From: Actinomadura sp. NBRC 104412
GTDB lineage: Bacteria; Actinomycetota; Actinomycetes; Streptosporangiales; Streptosporangiaceae
Assembly: GCF_030269515.1 (NCBI RefSeq)
Contig: NZ_BSTM01000012.1
Location: 124,001-188,000 of the forward strand
Length of the DNA stretch: 64,000 nucleotides
Reading direction: 5' to 3'
Positions 34,951 through 43,787 of the stretch are shown here, piece by piece. The notes under the pieces were generated by a model, which was given only the letters and a program-made list of their open reading frames with translations, ran no database searches and was not told where the DNA came from. Made by a program: the position numbers and the translations under genes. Within the stretch, counting starts at the first letter, position 1. Each line of letters begins with the position of its first letter.

Positions 34951-36093
34951 TCACGTCGTGGCGAGCACTCCGCCGGTCGCGGGACGGACGGCCGCGGGTC
35001 CGTCCCGGTAGAGGTCGACGAGCCTGGCCGCGTGCGACTCGGCGGAGTAGTGGCGCGCGACCGGCGGAAGGGGAAGCCGGAAATGCCCGTGACGCTCCAG
35101 GTCACCGAGCGCCCAGCTCCATGCCGCGGCCTCGGTGGGCAGTCTCCGCGCGCCCGGCGACAGCCGCGAAGGCAGGTCGTCCAGGGCGGGGCAGGTCGTG
35201 TAGAGGACGGGCAACCCGGAGACCAGCGCCTCCAGGACCCCCACCCCGAACGTCTCCTGGGTGGACGGGGCCGCGTAGGCGTCCATGGCGGCGAGCATCC
35301 CGGCGACCCCGGTCGTCTCGCCCGCGAACACCACGCGCCCCGCGACGCCGAGCCGCCAGGCCAGGTTTTCCAGCGCCGGCCGTTCCGGGCCGTCCCCGAC
35401 GATGAGCAGCCAGGTCCGGGCCCATCCGTCCATGCCGGCGAACGCTTGGAGCAGCAGGTCGATGCGCTTGGTCGGCACCAGGCGGCCGGCCGTGCCGATG
35501 ACGAACTCGTCCGGTTCGACGCCGAGCGCCTGGCGCGCCGCCACGCGGCGCGTCCGGTCGAAGGCGAACGCGGACACGTCCACGCAGTTAGGAATGGAGA
35601 CCAGGCGTTCGGGCCGTACGCCCCACGCGAGAAGCCGCCGGGCCACGGTCGGGGAGACCGCGACCGTGGCGGCGCCGAGGCGTTCCGTCGCCATGTAGAG
35701 CATGCGCACGCCGCGTGTCGTGCGGCGTCCTTCGATGTGGCCGTCCCCAAGGGAGTGTTCGGTGGCGACGATGAGGGGTGCTCCGGCAAGGTGAGCCGCG
35801 ATCCGTCCAAAGACACAGGCCCGGTACAAGTGGGTGTGCACGACGTCGTACCGTCCGCGCCGGATGAGCTGTACGAGCCTTGGCAGCGCCCCGAGGTCAC
35901 GGTTGCTCCGCATGCCGACCTCGTGGACGGGAACGCCCTCAGCCTTCACGTCCTCACCGATGGGACCCGTGCAGGTGAGCACCGCGACTTCTGACTCGAC
36001 GCGATGCGGGGGCATGTGCCGTAGGAGCAGCGCCAGTTGCCGTTCCGCACCGCCATGCCCCAGGCCGGTGATGATGTGCAGAACCCGTGTCAT
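34951..36093 (-). CDS. GT4-family glycosyltransferase
   Basis: 380 residues from ATG 36093, which overlaps the deacetylase stop (ATGA). Motifs: VLHIITGLGHGGAERQLALL (core GLGHGGAERQ), VHTHLYRACVFGR, the donor-side GTAGRLVPTKRIDLLLQAF (core GRLVPTKR), GDGPERP and APSTQETFGVGVLEALVSG with the E-x7-E pair. The N-terminal GGAE loop is typical of GT4 enzymes acting on polyprenyl-linked acceptors. It probably adds a sugar to the lipid-linked repeat started by the priming transferase at 39618. Confidence 0.92.
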   Translation of the reverse strand: MTRVLHIITGLGHGGAERQLALLLRHMPPHRVESEVAVLTCTGPIGEDVKAEGVPVHEVGMRSNRDLGALPRLVQLIRRGRYDVVHTHLYRACVFGRIAAHLAGAPLIVATEHSLGDGHIEGRRTTRGVRMLYMATERLGAATVAVSPTVARRLLAWGVRPERLVSIPNCVDVSAFAFDRTRRVAARQALGVEPDEFVIGTAGRLVPTKRIDLLLQAFAGMDGWARTWLLIVGDGPERPALENLAWRLGVAGRVVFAGETTGVAGMLAAMDAYAAPSTQETFGVGVLEALVSGLPVLYTTCPALDDLPSRLSPGARRLPTEAAAWSWALGDLERHGHFRLPLPPVARHYSAESHAARLVDLYRDGPAAVRPATGGVLATT

Positions 36094-36821
36094 ACGCGCA
36101 CCAGCCACTGCAACTCGTGCCGTACGACCTTGGCGCGCAGCCGAAGTCTCCGGTCGCGTTCACCGATATAGGTACGGGCGAGCGCGTAACGGCCCGGCTC
36201 ACTGGGACGGATCGCGCACGCGTAGTCGTACCTGGCGCGCTTGACCTCCTCTGCGTCGCGCGGACTGACGTCCCCATACGGGTAGGCGAAGCCCGTCACA
36301 GGCCGCTGCACGATGTCCTCAAGGATGAGCCGGCTGTTGCGCAACTCGTCCCGTACCGCCTCTGTGGACGCATCGGGAAGCGACACGTGGCGCACCCCGT
36401 GCGAGGCCACCTCCATGCCGTAGTCGGCGACCGCCTTGAGCTGGTCCTCGGTCATCAGGGACTTGGCTGGGCCGGTGTCCCAGCTGTTGAACGTCCCCAC
36501 GTTCCCGGCGACCACGAAGACCGTGGCGGTGAAGCCGAACCGCATCAGCGCCGGCACCGCGCGGGTGGCGAAGTCCGCGTAGCCGTCGTCGAAGGTGAGC
36601 CCCACCAGCCCGCGCGTCCCGCCCTTGGCGTGCGCGTCCAGGAGCTCCCTGACGCTGACGCCGCGCAGCCCGCGGGTGTGCAACCAGCGCAACTGCTGCT
36701 CGAAACGCTCCGGTGTCACCGTCACCAGATGCGGGTCCTGCTCATAGTGGTCGACCGAGTGGTACATCAGGACCATCGGCATGGTCGTGATGGGATGGCC
36801 AAAGGTTTCAGGATCGTTCAC
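36090..36821 (-). CDS. polysaccharide deacetylase (CE4 / NodB homology)
   Basis: 243 residues from GTG 36821 (GGGAG upstream; GTGA overlap with the flippase gene). CE4 motifs: MVLMYHSVD, metal-binding TFDDGYADF, SHGVRHVSL (the H-x3-H pair) and FAYPYGDVS. It removes N- or O-acetyl groups from a glycan with a divalent metal. No signal peptide is seen, so it should act in the cytoplasm on the lipid-linked intermediate. Location within the chain ties it to this polysaccharide. Confidence 0.9.
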   Translation of the reverse strand: MNDPETFGHPITTMPMVLMYHSVDHYEQDPHLVTVTPERFEQQLRWLHTRGLRGVSVRELLDAHAKGGTRGLVGLTFDDGYADFATRAVPALMRFGFTATVFVVAGNVGTFNSWDTGPAKSLMTEDQLKAVADYGMEVASHGVRHVSLPDASTEAVRDELRNSRLILEDIVQRPVTGFAYPYGDVSPRDAEEVKRARYDYACAIRPSEPGRYALARTYIGERDRRLRLRAKVVRHELQWLVRV

Positions 36822-38341
36822 GATGTCTCCCTCTTGGGACGACGCCTGCCGAGGACGAGCGCCGCGGCGTAGACGGCCGTCACGGCGGCGCCTCCCGCGA
36901 CGAGCTGGACGAGCGGAGGGGCGGAGGCGATGGCGGGACCGCGGGTGACCGCCAGACCGGCCAGGCAGGCGGCGCACGCGGCGGCGAACAGCGTCCCGAC
37001 GTCACGGCCGACGGCGCGGAACGAGATCGGCGCCACCCGCTTGCGCAGCACCACCAGCAGCGTCAGCGCGGCGACGGTGATCCCCGTGGCGTTCGCGGCG
37101 GCCAGCGCGGGAGTGCCCACCGTGCCGGCGAGGGCGGCGCCGAGCACGGCGGTGACGGCCAGGCCCCCGGCCATCGCCAGCATCGGGTGCCAGACGGGAC
37201 GGCTCGCCGCGAAGAACGCCCTCGCGGAGAGGCCCATCATGGCCTGGCCCCAGACGCCCAGCATGTAGACGCGCAGCACCAGCGCCGTGCGGTCCGCGTC
37301 GTCCGCGGTGAACCGGCCGTGCTGGAACAGCAGCTCGATGACCTGCGGCGCGAGCGCCACCAGCGCGGCGGTCGCGTACAGCACGACGCCGCTGACGACG
37401 ACCAGGTCGGACTCGACGCGGCGGCGCACCTGGTCCCGGTCGCCCCCGGCGGACGCGCGCGCCAGCCGGGGGAAGGTCACCGTCACCAGCAGCAGCGAGG
37501 CCACCATCGGCACCTGGCCGACCTTCTGCGCGTAGTTGAGATGCGAGATCGACCCGGCGGCGAGCCCGGAGCCGAGGAACCGCTCGACCAGCACCTGCGA
37601 CTGCCTGGTGAGCGTGTAGAGCACGACGGCCACCGCCGCGCCCAGCACCCCGTCCCCGACCGAGGGACGGGCCGCGGGCCGCGAGCCGCGCAGGCAGCGC
37701 AGGAACGCCGGCGCCTGGACGACGATCATCAGCAGGCCGCCGCAGGCCACGCCCAGCGCCGCGCTGGTGATCCCCAGCGGCGCCGCGAACGCGGCGATCA
37801 TTGTCAGGATGCCCGCGTTGTAGGCCAGGTAGATCGCGGCGGGCGGGCCGAAGCGGTGGTGCGCCCGCAGCGTCGCGCTCATGAACCCCGCGACACCGAA
37901 GGCGAGCACGGTCAGCGCGGTCAGCCGCACACAGCGCGCCGCCGGGCCCGGCTCGTCGAGTCCGGGGGCGAGCAGGCCCACCAGGTGCGGCGCCGCCAGC
38001 GCGATCGCCACCGTGACGGCCGCCAGCGCGGCGGCCAGCCGGGGCAGGAGGGACAGCACCAGCGGCCGCACCCCGTCGGGCTCCCGCAGCATCCGGGTCA
38101 CGACCGGCACCATCACCAGCGCCATGGCGTCCTCGATCAGCAGCGGTGACACCGTCTCCGGGATCGTCCAGGCGACCAGGAAGGCGTCGGTGCCGCTTCC
38201 GGCCCCGAACCGGTGCGCCATGACCAGGTCGCGCAGGAACCCCAGGGCCGTGCCGCCGCCGACGAGCACCGCGGTCAGCAGGGTCGCGCGGCGGATCGAG
38301 GTGTCGTCGCGCGCGGGTCGCGTCCCGGCGGTGGCCGTCAT
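36818..38341 (-). CDS. MurJ/MviN-like flippase (Wzx role)
   Basis: 507 residues, about 14 membrane spans. MOP-superfamily, MurJ branch: GFLRDLVMAHRFGAGSGTDAFLVA (core RDLVMAHRFGAG), the SHLNYAQKVGQVPM segment and LLFQHGRFTADDADRTA. The Arg- and Asp-containing early motifs match lipid II-type flippases. Within this locus it most likely moves undecaprenyl-linked repeat units outward, not peptidoglycan precursors. Start overlaps the polymerase stop (ATGA, 38338-38341) and its end overlaps the deacetylase start. Confidence 0.88.
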   Translation of the reverse strand: MTATAGTRPARDDTSIRRATLLTAVLVGGGTALGFLRDLVMAHRFGAGSGTDAFLVAWTIPETVSPLLIEDAMALVMVPVVTRMLREPDGVRPLVLSLLPRLAAALAAVTVAIALAAPHLVGLLAPGLDEPGPAARCVRLTALTVLAFGVAGFMSATLRAHHRFGPPAAIYLAYNAGILTMIAAFAAPLGITSAALGVACGGLLMIVVQAPAFLRCLRGSRPAARPSVGDGVLGAAVAVVLYTLTRQSQVLVERFLGSGLAAGSISHLNYAQKVGQVPMVASLLLVTVTFPRLARASAGGDRDQVRRRVESDLVVVSGVVLYATAALVALAPQVIELLFQHGRFTADDADRTALVLRVYMLGVWGQAMMGLSARAFFAASRPVWHPMLAMAGGLAVTAVLGAALAGTVGTPALAAANATGITVAALTLLVVLRKRVAPISFRAVGRDVGTLFAAACAACLAGLAVTRGPAIASAPPLVQLVAGGAAVTAVYAAALVLGRRRPKRETS

Positions 38342-39621
38342 GCCTGTGCGCTCCCCGGACGCCGCCACACCGTGGGACCGGCCGCGATCAGCCCGATCAC
38401 GATGGAGACCAGGACGCTGCCCGCGCCGCCCAGGTCCGAGTACAGGAAGTCGATCAGTAGCGCGGTGAGGAGGCCGGCCGAGGCCAGCCACAGCGGGTCG
38501 CGCGGTGACCGGTGCGCGCACACGCCGTACAGCAGCGTCCCGAACAGGGTCAGCAGCCCGGCCAGCCCCAGCACGCCCTGCTCGGACAGGAACAGCATGT
38601 ACTGGTTGTGCGGCGACAGCAGCGGCTGGCGGCGGTAGCCGCTGTCGTCGGCGACCTCGCCCGCCGACGACAGCTCGATCGGGGCGTAGGTGTCGCGGTA
38701 GGCGGGGAAGTTCTTCACGCCGACGCCGGTGATGGGATGGTCCTGCCACATCCCGGACGCGGCCGTCCACAGGCTGTAGCGGTCCACGACGGACTGGTCG
38801 GGCGCGTCGGTGATGTCGGCCAGCGACCGGGTCCTGTCGGCCAGCATGTCGAAACCGGGCCCGACACCCAGGCCGCCGGCCAGGACGATCAGCAGCGACA
38901 CGGCGGTCACCGCCGTCCACAGGGCCAGCCGCACGCTGTAGGCGAACAGGACCAGCACCGCCGCCGCGCCGATGGCGATCCAGGCTCCCCGGCTGAGCCC
39001 CAGCGCCAGCGCCGCGGCCAGCACGAGCAGCGCCGCGGGCGCGAGGAGACGCAGCCGCCACGGCCCGGCCAGCAGGAACGACAGCGTGATGACCAGTGCG
39101 AGCCCGGCGACGACCGACAGGGCCATCACGTCGGTCCCGCCGAACGTGCCGACCGCCCGCACGTTCTCCCCGGCGTAGGAGGCGCCGTTGCCGGTGCGCG
39201 CCTGCCAGATGCCGTAGCACCCCTCGATCAGCCCGGCCGCCACCACGCCGCCCGCGGCGATCAGGGCGTCCCGCCGGTCCCTGACCAGGATCAGCACCGC
39301 CAGCGGCACCAGCACGAACAACTGCACGACCCGGATGAAGCCCGGCAGGCTCGCCGTGATGTCGGGCGAGCAGAGCGTGGCGAGCCCCGCCGCGACGACG
39401 AGCGGCCCGAACGCCCACAGCGCGCGGCGCGGCGGCGCGGACACCCCGCTGAGGACGGCCACCGTCGCGGCGAACACCAGCAGCAGGCCGGCGACGTCGG
39501 AGGGATGCACCTGGACGCCTACCCGCGCGCCCGTCTCGGCCAGGGGTCCTTCCGGGACGCACACCGTGAGGACGGCGGCGGCCACCAGCAGGCCCGGCCG
39601 CAGGGGCGACGCCCCCGTCAC
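38338..39621 (-). CDS. O-antigen polymerase/ligase-like membrane protein (Wzy role)
   Basis: 427 residues from GTG 39621, about ten to twelve membrane spans. The large external loop carries the Wzy_C/WaaL landmarks DHPITGVGVKNFP and SPHNQYMLFLSEQG. This family polymerises lipid-linked repeat units or transfers glycans to lipid. With a flippase, priming transferase and Wzz-like protein adjacent, polymerase is the natural reading. GTGA overlap with the priming transferase gene and ATGA overlap with the flippase gene. Confidence 0.88.
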   Translation of the reverse strand: MTGASPLRPGLLVAAAVLTVCVPEGPLAETGARVGVQVHPSDVAGLLLVFAATVAVLSGVSAPPRRALWAFGPLVVAAGLATLCSPDITASLPGFIRVVQLFVLVPLAVLILVRDRRDALIAAGGVVAAGLIEGCYGIWQARTGNGASYAGENVRAVGTFGGTDVMALSVVAGLALVITLSFLLAGPWRLRLLAPAALLVLAAALALGLSRGAWIAIGAAAVLVLFAYSVRLALWTAVTAVSLLIVLAGGLGVGPGFDMLADRTRSLADITDAPDQSVVDRYSLWTAASGMWQDHPITGVGVKNFPAYRDTYAPIELSSAGEVADDSGYRRQPLLSPHNQYMLFLSEQGVLGLAGLLTLFGTLLYGVCAHRSPRDPLWLASAGLLTALLIDFLYSDLGGAGSVLVSIVIGLIAAGPTVWRRPGSAQA

Positions 39622-41066
39622 CGGGGGTCCTTCGCCAGCACGGCGCGGACGGTCAGCAGCAGGATCTTCAGGTCGCGGCCGAACGACCAGGTGTCGATGT
39701 AGCGGTTGTCGTACCTGGCCCGCAGCTCGATGGAGGTGTCGCCGCGCAGCCCGTTCACCTGGGACCATCCGGTGATGCCCGCGGGCATCCGGTGCCGCAG
39801 CCCGTACTCCGGGCAGCTCTCGGAGAACAGCCGGACGAAGTGCGGCCGTTCGGGGCGCGGGCCGACCAGGCTCATGTCGCCGCGGATGACGTTCCACAAC
39901 TGCGGCAGCTCGTCCAGCGAGGTCGTGCGCAGGAACCGGCCCACCGGGCCGATCCGCGCGTCCCCGTCCACCGACCAGCGGGTGTCGGCCTCGTGGTCGT
40001 CGGCGGGACGCAGCGAGCGGAACTTCAGCAGGACGAACTGCCGCCCGCCGCGTCCGATCCTGCGCTGCCGGAACAGCACGCCGGGACCGCCTTCGATCCG
40101 TACCGCGAGCGCGCAGGCCAGCAGGACCGGCAGGGAGACCAGCAGCGCGGCGCCGGCGGCGACCACGTCGAAGAGCCGTTTGGCGGCGTGGGCCGCGCGT
40201 TCGCCCCGCCGCGGTCCGAGGCGGAGGAGGGGCAGCCCGGCCAGGTGCTCGATCCTCCCGCCCGAGACCAGGACGTCCGTCGTGGACAGGACGAGCAGGG
40301 TCTCGGCGGGCAGTGCCAGGGACGCGCGGACCACGGGCTCCAGGAGCGGGCGCTGTACGTCCTCCGCGCAGACCACGATGGTGACGCCGCCGGGGTGGGG
40401 GCTGAGGGAGCGCACCGCCTCCGGCAGGTCCTGCGGGCGGCCGAGCACCGGGAGTTCGGGTACGGGCGGGTCGTCCGGGTCGCCGGTGAGGATCTGGCCG
40501 GCCGGCGCGAGCCCGACGTCGCGGCGCCGCAGCAGGAGGCCCGCGACCTCGGCCGCGGTGGTGCCGGTGCCGACGACGATGGCGGGACGCGGCACCCGGC
40601 GGCGGCGCCGATGGGTGCGCAGCGCCGCGTAGACGAGCACCCGTCCCGACCCGGAGAACGCGCACCCCAGGAAGGTCGTCCACAGCCACAGCAGGACGGC
40701 CGGGCGCACCGCCGCGTGCGGGATGCCGCCCAGCGCCAGCGCGGCGACGAGCGCGGAACGGAGGAGCAGCGCGGGAAGGTCGTCCAGGAGGGAGGCCGCG
40801 CGGCGGAACCGGTACAGGCCACCGGCGGCGTTGAACGCCACGAACACCACGGCCGCGACCGCCGCGACCGCCCCGGGGGAGGGCCACGCCACGAGCGTCA
40901 CCGCGACCGCCATGGCCGACGCGTCGGCCATGGCGAGAACGGGCGCGAACAGCGCCGGGAGAACCCGGGGACGGGCGAGCCGTCCGGTGCGAGGCCGTCG
41001 GGCACGGGGTGCCGGAACGGTCTGCGGCAGGCCGATGACGGGAGTGCTAAGCCCCTGAGAGCCCAT
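39618..41066 (-). CDS. polyprenyl-phosphate phosphoglycosyl transferase (priming enzyme, WcaJ/WbaP type)
   Basis: 482 residues. Four N-terminal membrane spans, a CoA-binding-like Rossmann middle (AIVVGTGTTAAEVAGLLL) and the C-terminal catalytic domain with KRLFDVVAAGAALL, DELPQLWNVIRGDMSLVGPRP (core DMSLVGPRPE) and GITGWSQVNGLRG. It moves a hexose-1-phosphate from a nucleotide sugar to undecaprenyl phosphate, starting the repeat unit. First gene of the leftward chain; GAGAAAGGA precedes the ATG. The promoter must lie in 41067-41366. Confidence 0.93.
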   Translation of the reverse strand: MGSQGLSTPVIGLPQTVPAPRARRPRTGRLARPRVLPALFAPVLAMADASAMAVAVTLVAWPSPGAVAAVAAVVFVAFNAAGGLYRFRRAASLLDDLPALLLRSALVAALALGGIPHAAVRPAVLLWLWTTFLGCAFSGSGRVLVYAALRTHRRRRRVPRPAIVVGTGTTAAEVAGLLLRRRDVGLAPAGQILTGDPDDPPVPELPVLGRPQDLPEAVRSLSPHPGGVTIVVCAEDVQRPLLEPVVRASLALPAETLLVLSTTDVLVSGGRIEHLAGLPLLRLGPRRGERAAHAAKRLFDVVAAGAALLVSLPVLLACALAVRIEGGPGVLFRQRRIGRGGRQFVLLKFRSLRPADDHEADTRWSVDGDARIGPVGRFLRTTSLDELPQLWNVIRGDMSLVGPRPERPHFVRLFSESCPEYGLRHRMPAGITGWSQVNGLRGDTSIELRARYDNRYIDTWSFGRDLKILLLTVRAVLAKDPR

Positions 41067-41366
41067 CCGGTCGTCCTTTCTCAGAGGGCCGGCAACGCCT
41101 TTCTGATCAAGAAGTCTGACCCGCGGTCACCCGTCCGCCAGGAGACTCCACAGCTCATCAGCAGGGGATTTAAGAAAGGAGGACGCGCGCTTGGAAATGG
41201 CGGCGCAACGCCAATGACCGGCGATGCCGCCGGAATGCGATGATCATGAACAGCGCCCGTTCGCGGACGGCCTCTTGGGCATCAAATGGACGAAAATTGA
41301 GCCGCCGTCGCGTGGAATGAGGCGCCTTCGCGGGAATTCGCGGGCGCGGCCGCGCCCCCGCCGCGG
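41067..41366. other. 300-bp intergenic region upstream of the polysaccharide operon
   Basis: It should hold the promoter of the leftward glycan chain and the end signal of the CYTH-like gene. A 16-bp palindrome GGGCGCGGCCGCGCCC at 41342-41357 lies just past that gene's stop and may terminate it. An AAAGGAGG at about 41177-41184 precedes an eight-codon rightward ORF with a TTG start; no rightward gene follows. No larger gene seen. Confidence 0.6.
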
Positions 41367-43331
41367 TCAGATCATGTTCAGCAGGACGGCCAGGGTGTGC
41401 GCCTTGGAACCGCCGATCGCCAGATCCTTGGCCGCGTAGCCGAACAGGTGGTGCATCATCCGGTCGCGCAGCTCCTGGAACTGCGTGTAGTCGGGCTTCT
41501 CGAACAGGGCGGGGTCGTCCAGGTCGGCCGGGACGTGGTACGGCCTGGTCACCAGGACACGCCGCCGCGACGCCGCACCGGCCCCGTTGCTCAGGCCGGC
41601 CCCGTTGCTCTGGCCGGACCCGTTGTTCTGGTCAGGGGCTCTCTCCCGCGTGGCCGCTGTGGCGCCCAGGGCCGCGAGGCCGGCGCCCCCGGTGAGCGGG
41701 CCGGACGACGAGGCGCCGCCGCGGAACAGCCCCGGGTGGGCGATGCCGAACGCGACCGTGTGGATGGTGCGGGAGCGTCCCGTCACCGGGTCCGTGCCCG
41801 TGGCGCTGTCGACGCTGAGGTCGATCGTCGTGGAGTGGTCCAGCTCGAAGGAGTAGCGCACCCGCTGCGCGGTGATGAACAGCCGCGGCGCCACGTCCTC
41901 CCAGTCCTTCGGGTCGGCGCCGGGCCTACGGCCGAGGCCGTCGGCCAGGATGCGGGCGAACGCGTTGTCGATGGTGTCGTCGGCGAGGAAGGCGCGCAGC
42001 CGGGAGGGGTGGGCGTGCTCGATCAGGTGCACATGCGCGGCCAGCCTGATCCGCTCCCCGGGCGCCCCGGGCTTGCTCACGCTGCGGCCCTTCACGGTGA
42101 ACAGGAACGCGCCGGGCTCGTCGTTGCCCAGTCGGCGGCGCCGCAGCACGATCGCGTTCCGCAGCAGGGTGAGCCCGGGAACGTCGTAGTAGATGTCGGT
42201 GCACCTGCGGACGTCCTCGGCCGACATCAGGCGGATGCCCAGCGCCTTGAGGTCGTCGGGCCGGGCGTAGAGCGCGCGCAGCTTGGCGACGACGGAGACG
42301 TGGTGCTCGCCGGTGATGAGGAACTCCGACTCGGCCTCCAGCGAGGTGGTCATCTCCATGCCCGGCTGGAGCAGGTCCTTGAAGGCGCGGTAGACCGGAC
42401 GGGACTCGCGGAGGGGCTCGCCCGTGCTCCACGCGGACTTGCGGACCGACTCCGACTCCTTGAGGTCGTCGATGGTGATCGGCCGCAGGTCGATGCGGCC
42501 CGAGCCGTTCTTTTGCTCGGTCCCGCCGCTGTAGTACGCGGGCGCGTTGGGCCCGTTCTTGTTGTCCCACCATTCGGCGCGGATGCCCGCCTGCGGCAGG
42601 GCCCGCAGGACGGCGTCCCGCACCGGCGACCCCGTGGGGCGCCGCAGGTCGAGCAGCCTGGCCAGTTGGTTCCAGGTGTAGGACGCGGAGAAGGTGCACA
42701 CGTTCTGGTCGGGCGGCGGGGTCAGCACGATCACGGTGTCCAGGTCGCGGCCGTCCGGCGCCTCCAGCGTCACCGGGATCAGGTCGTGCGGCACCGCGAC
42801 GTGCTTCAGGTTCGACAGCACCGTGACCTGGAAGCTCAGCCCGTCCTCGTTGACGCTGTAGCCGTTGACGATCAGCCGGGCCAGGTCCGTGAAGCGGTGG
42901 TCCCGCGAGTACAGCGGCGGGGTCACGGTGGGACGGTTGGACAGGTCGGTCCCGAAGACCCGCTCCCGCGCGCGCTCGCGCATCCGGCGCAGGTAGGCGG
43001 GCGTGCGCTTGGCCTCCTGCTGGACGGGGTCGGGCGCGGCGGCGTCCGGGTGGACGGCGTGGCCGGGCTCGCGTCCCGGGGCGACGGGGCCGGCGGTCAT
43101 CGACGGCGGCGCCGGGTCGGTGGGCGGTTCCGGGACGACCGCGCGCCGCCGGTACACCGTCATCCCGCTGATGGGGTCGGGAACGCCCGCGCAGCGGTAG
43201 TAGACGTAGCCGTTCGGCTTGACCTCCGATCCCGTGATCACGGTGTCGCCCGCCGCGGGGGTCCACACCTCGGTGCCTTCGGGGAGCGGCGGGTTGGTCC
43301 CGTCCACCGGCACGGGTGCGGGTGTCGACAT
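41367..43331 (-). CDS. large protein with CYTH/VTC-like (triphosphate tunnel) domain
   Basis: 654 residues. The N-terminal third (WTPAAGDTV, NGYVYYRCAG, then a Pro-rich linker) and the region about 150-270 are not recognised. At about 335-520 a CYTH-like pattern appears: LEAESEFLI, DIYYDVPGLTLLRNAIVLRRRR (core LLRNAIVLRRRR), FLFTVKGRSVS, QRVRYSFELD and TTIDLSVDSA. These match alternating strands with basic and acidic side chains lining a tunnel. CYTH enzymes cleave or make triphosphates or polyphosphate, or bind them. A Gly/Asn repeat (NGAGLSNGAG) precedes the C-terminal segment. GGGAGG sits before the ATG. It is oriented with the polysaccharide operon but separated from it. Confidence 0.7.
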   Translation of the reverse strand: MSTPAPVPVDGTNPPLPEGTEVWTPAAGDTVITGSEVKPNGYVYYRCAGVPDPISGMTVYRRRAVVPEPPTDPAPPSMTAGPVAPGREPGHAVHPDAAAPDPVQQEAKRTPAYLRRMRERARERVFGTDLSNRPTVTPPLYSRDHRFTDLARLIVNGYSVNEDGLSFQVTVLSNLKHVAVPHDLIPVTLEAPDGRDLDTVIVLTPPPDQNVCTFSASYTWNQLARLLDLRRPTGSPVRDAVLRALPQAGIRAEWWDNKNGPNAPAYYSGGTEQKNGSGRIDLRPITIDDLKESESVRKSAWSTGEPLRESRPVYRAFKDLLQPGMEMTTSLEAESEFLITGEHHVSVVAKLRALYARPDDLKALGIRLMSAEDVRRCTDIYYDVPGLTLLRNAIVLRRRRLGNDEPGAFLFTVKGRSVSKPGAPGERIRLAAHVHLIEHAHPSRLRAFLADDTIDNAFARILADGLGRRPGADPKDWEDVAPRLFITAQRVRYSFELDHSTTIDLSVDSATGTDPVTGRSRTIHTVAFGIAHPGLFRGGASSSGPLTGGAGLAALGATAATRERAPDQNNGSGQSNGAGLSNGAGAASRRRVLVTRPYHVPADLDDPALFEKPDYTQFQELRDRMMHHLFGYAAKDLAIGGSKAHTLAVLLNMI

Positions 43332-43787
43332 GGTTTCCTCCCGATCGATCGAGGAGCCTCCGCGCGGCCGATGTGGCCGCCGCGCGAAGGACCTTGCCGG
43401 GGAGCGGCCCGTCCCTGACGCTCCACGGTGACCTTCAGAAAACCTGCGGAAAGGGGCCGGGGTTCTCCGGGCCCGGTACTCACGCCGCCCTCGCGGGCGC
43501 CGATTCGTTCCGCGCTTCCAGTCTTGCCCAGGACGGCCGCCGGGTCGCCGTTCCGGGAGCCCGTCGGCCGGTTCCGGCCGCCTGGTAACCCGTCCTGTAA
43601 AGGCCGTTTACGGCGGTGGAATGCGACAGTAAAGGGCCTTTGGCGGCGTGACGGCTTTCCCTGGTCGGAGTTCGGGACTGGCCGGATCCTCCGGAAGAAT
43701 GACATTTTGTCCACTGTTGCCGCCGGGCGGGCCGGTGGAGAGTGGTCGTCGCCCCGAGACACTCCCCCGTCCCGTCCTGGAGGTCAG
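43332..43787. other. 456-bp divergent intergenic region with two similar palindromic boxes
   Basis: It separates the leftward CYTH-like gene from the rightward MFS gene. Boxes GTAAAGGCCGTTTAC (43597-43611) and GTAAAGGGCCTTT (43629-43641) lie 32 bp apart, about three helical turns. Frames open across this stretch have Pro/Arg-rich, shadow-like translations; I see no gene. Confidence 0.6.

Noticed and set aside
41172-41217. Eight-codon rightward ORF (TTG start) after AAAGGAGG
   Set aside because: The Shine-Dalgarno is good, but the product is eight residues, no rightward gene follows, and it runs antisense to the promoter region of the glycan operon. Chance is likely.
43238-43762. 174-codon leftward frame upstream of the CYTH-like gene
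   Set aside because: It overlaps the start of that gene in another frame, is Arg/Pro-rich and lacks a ribosome site.
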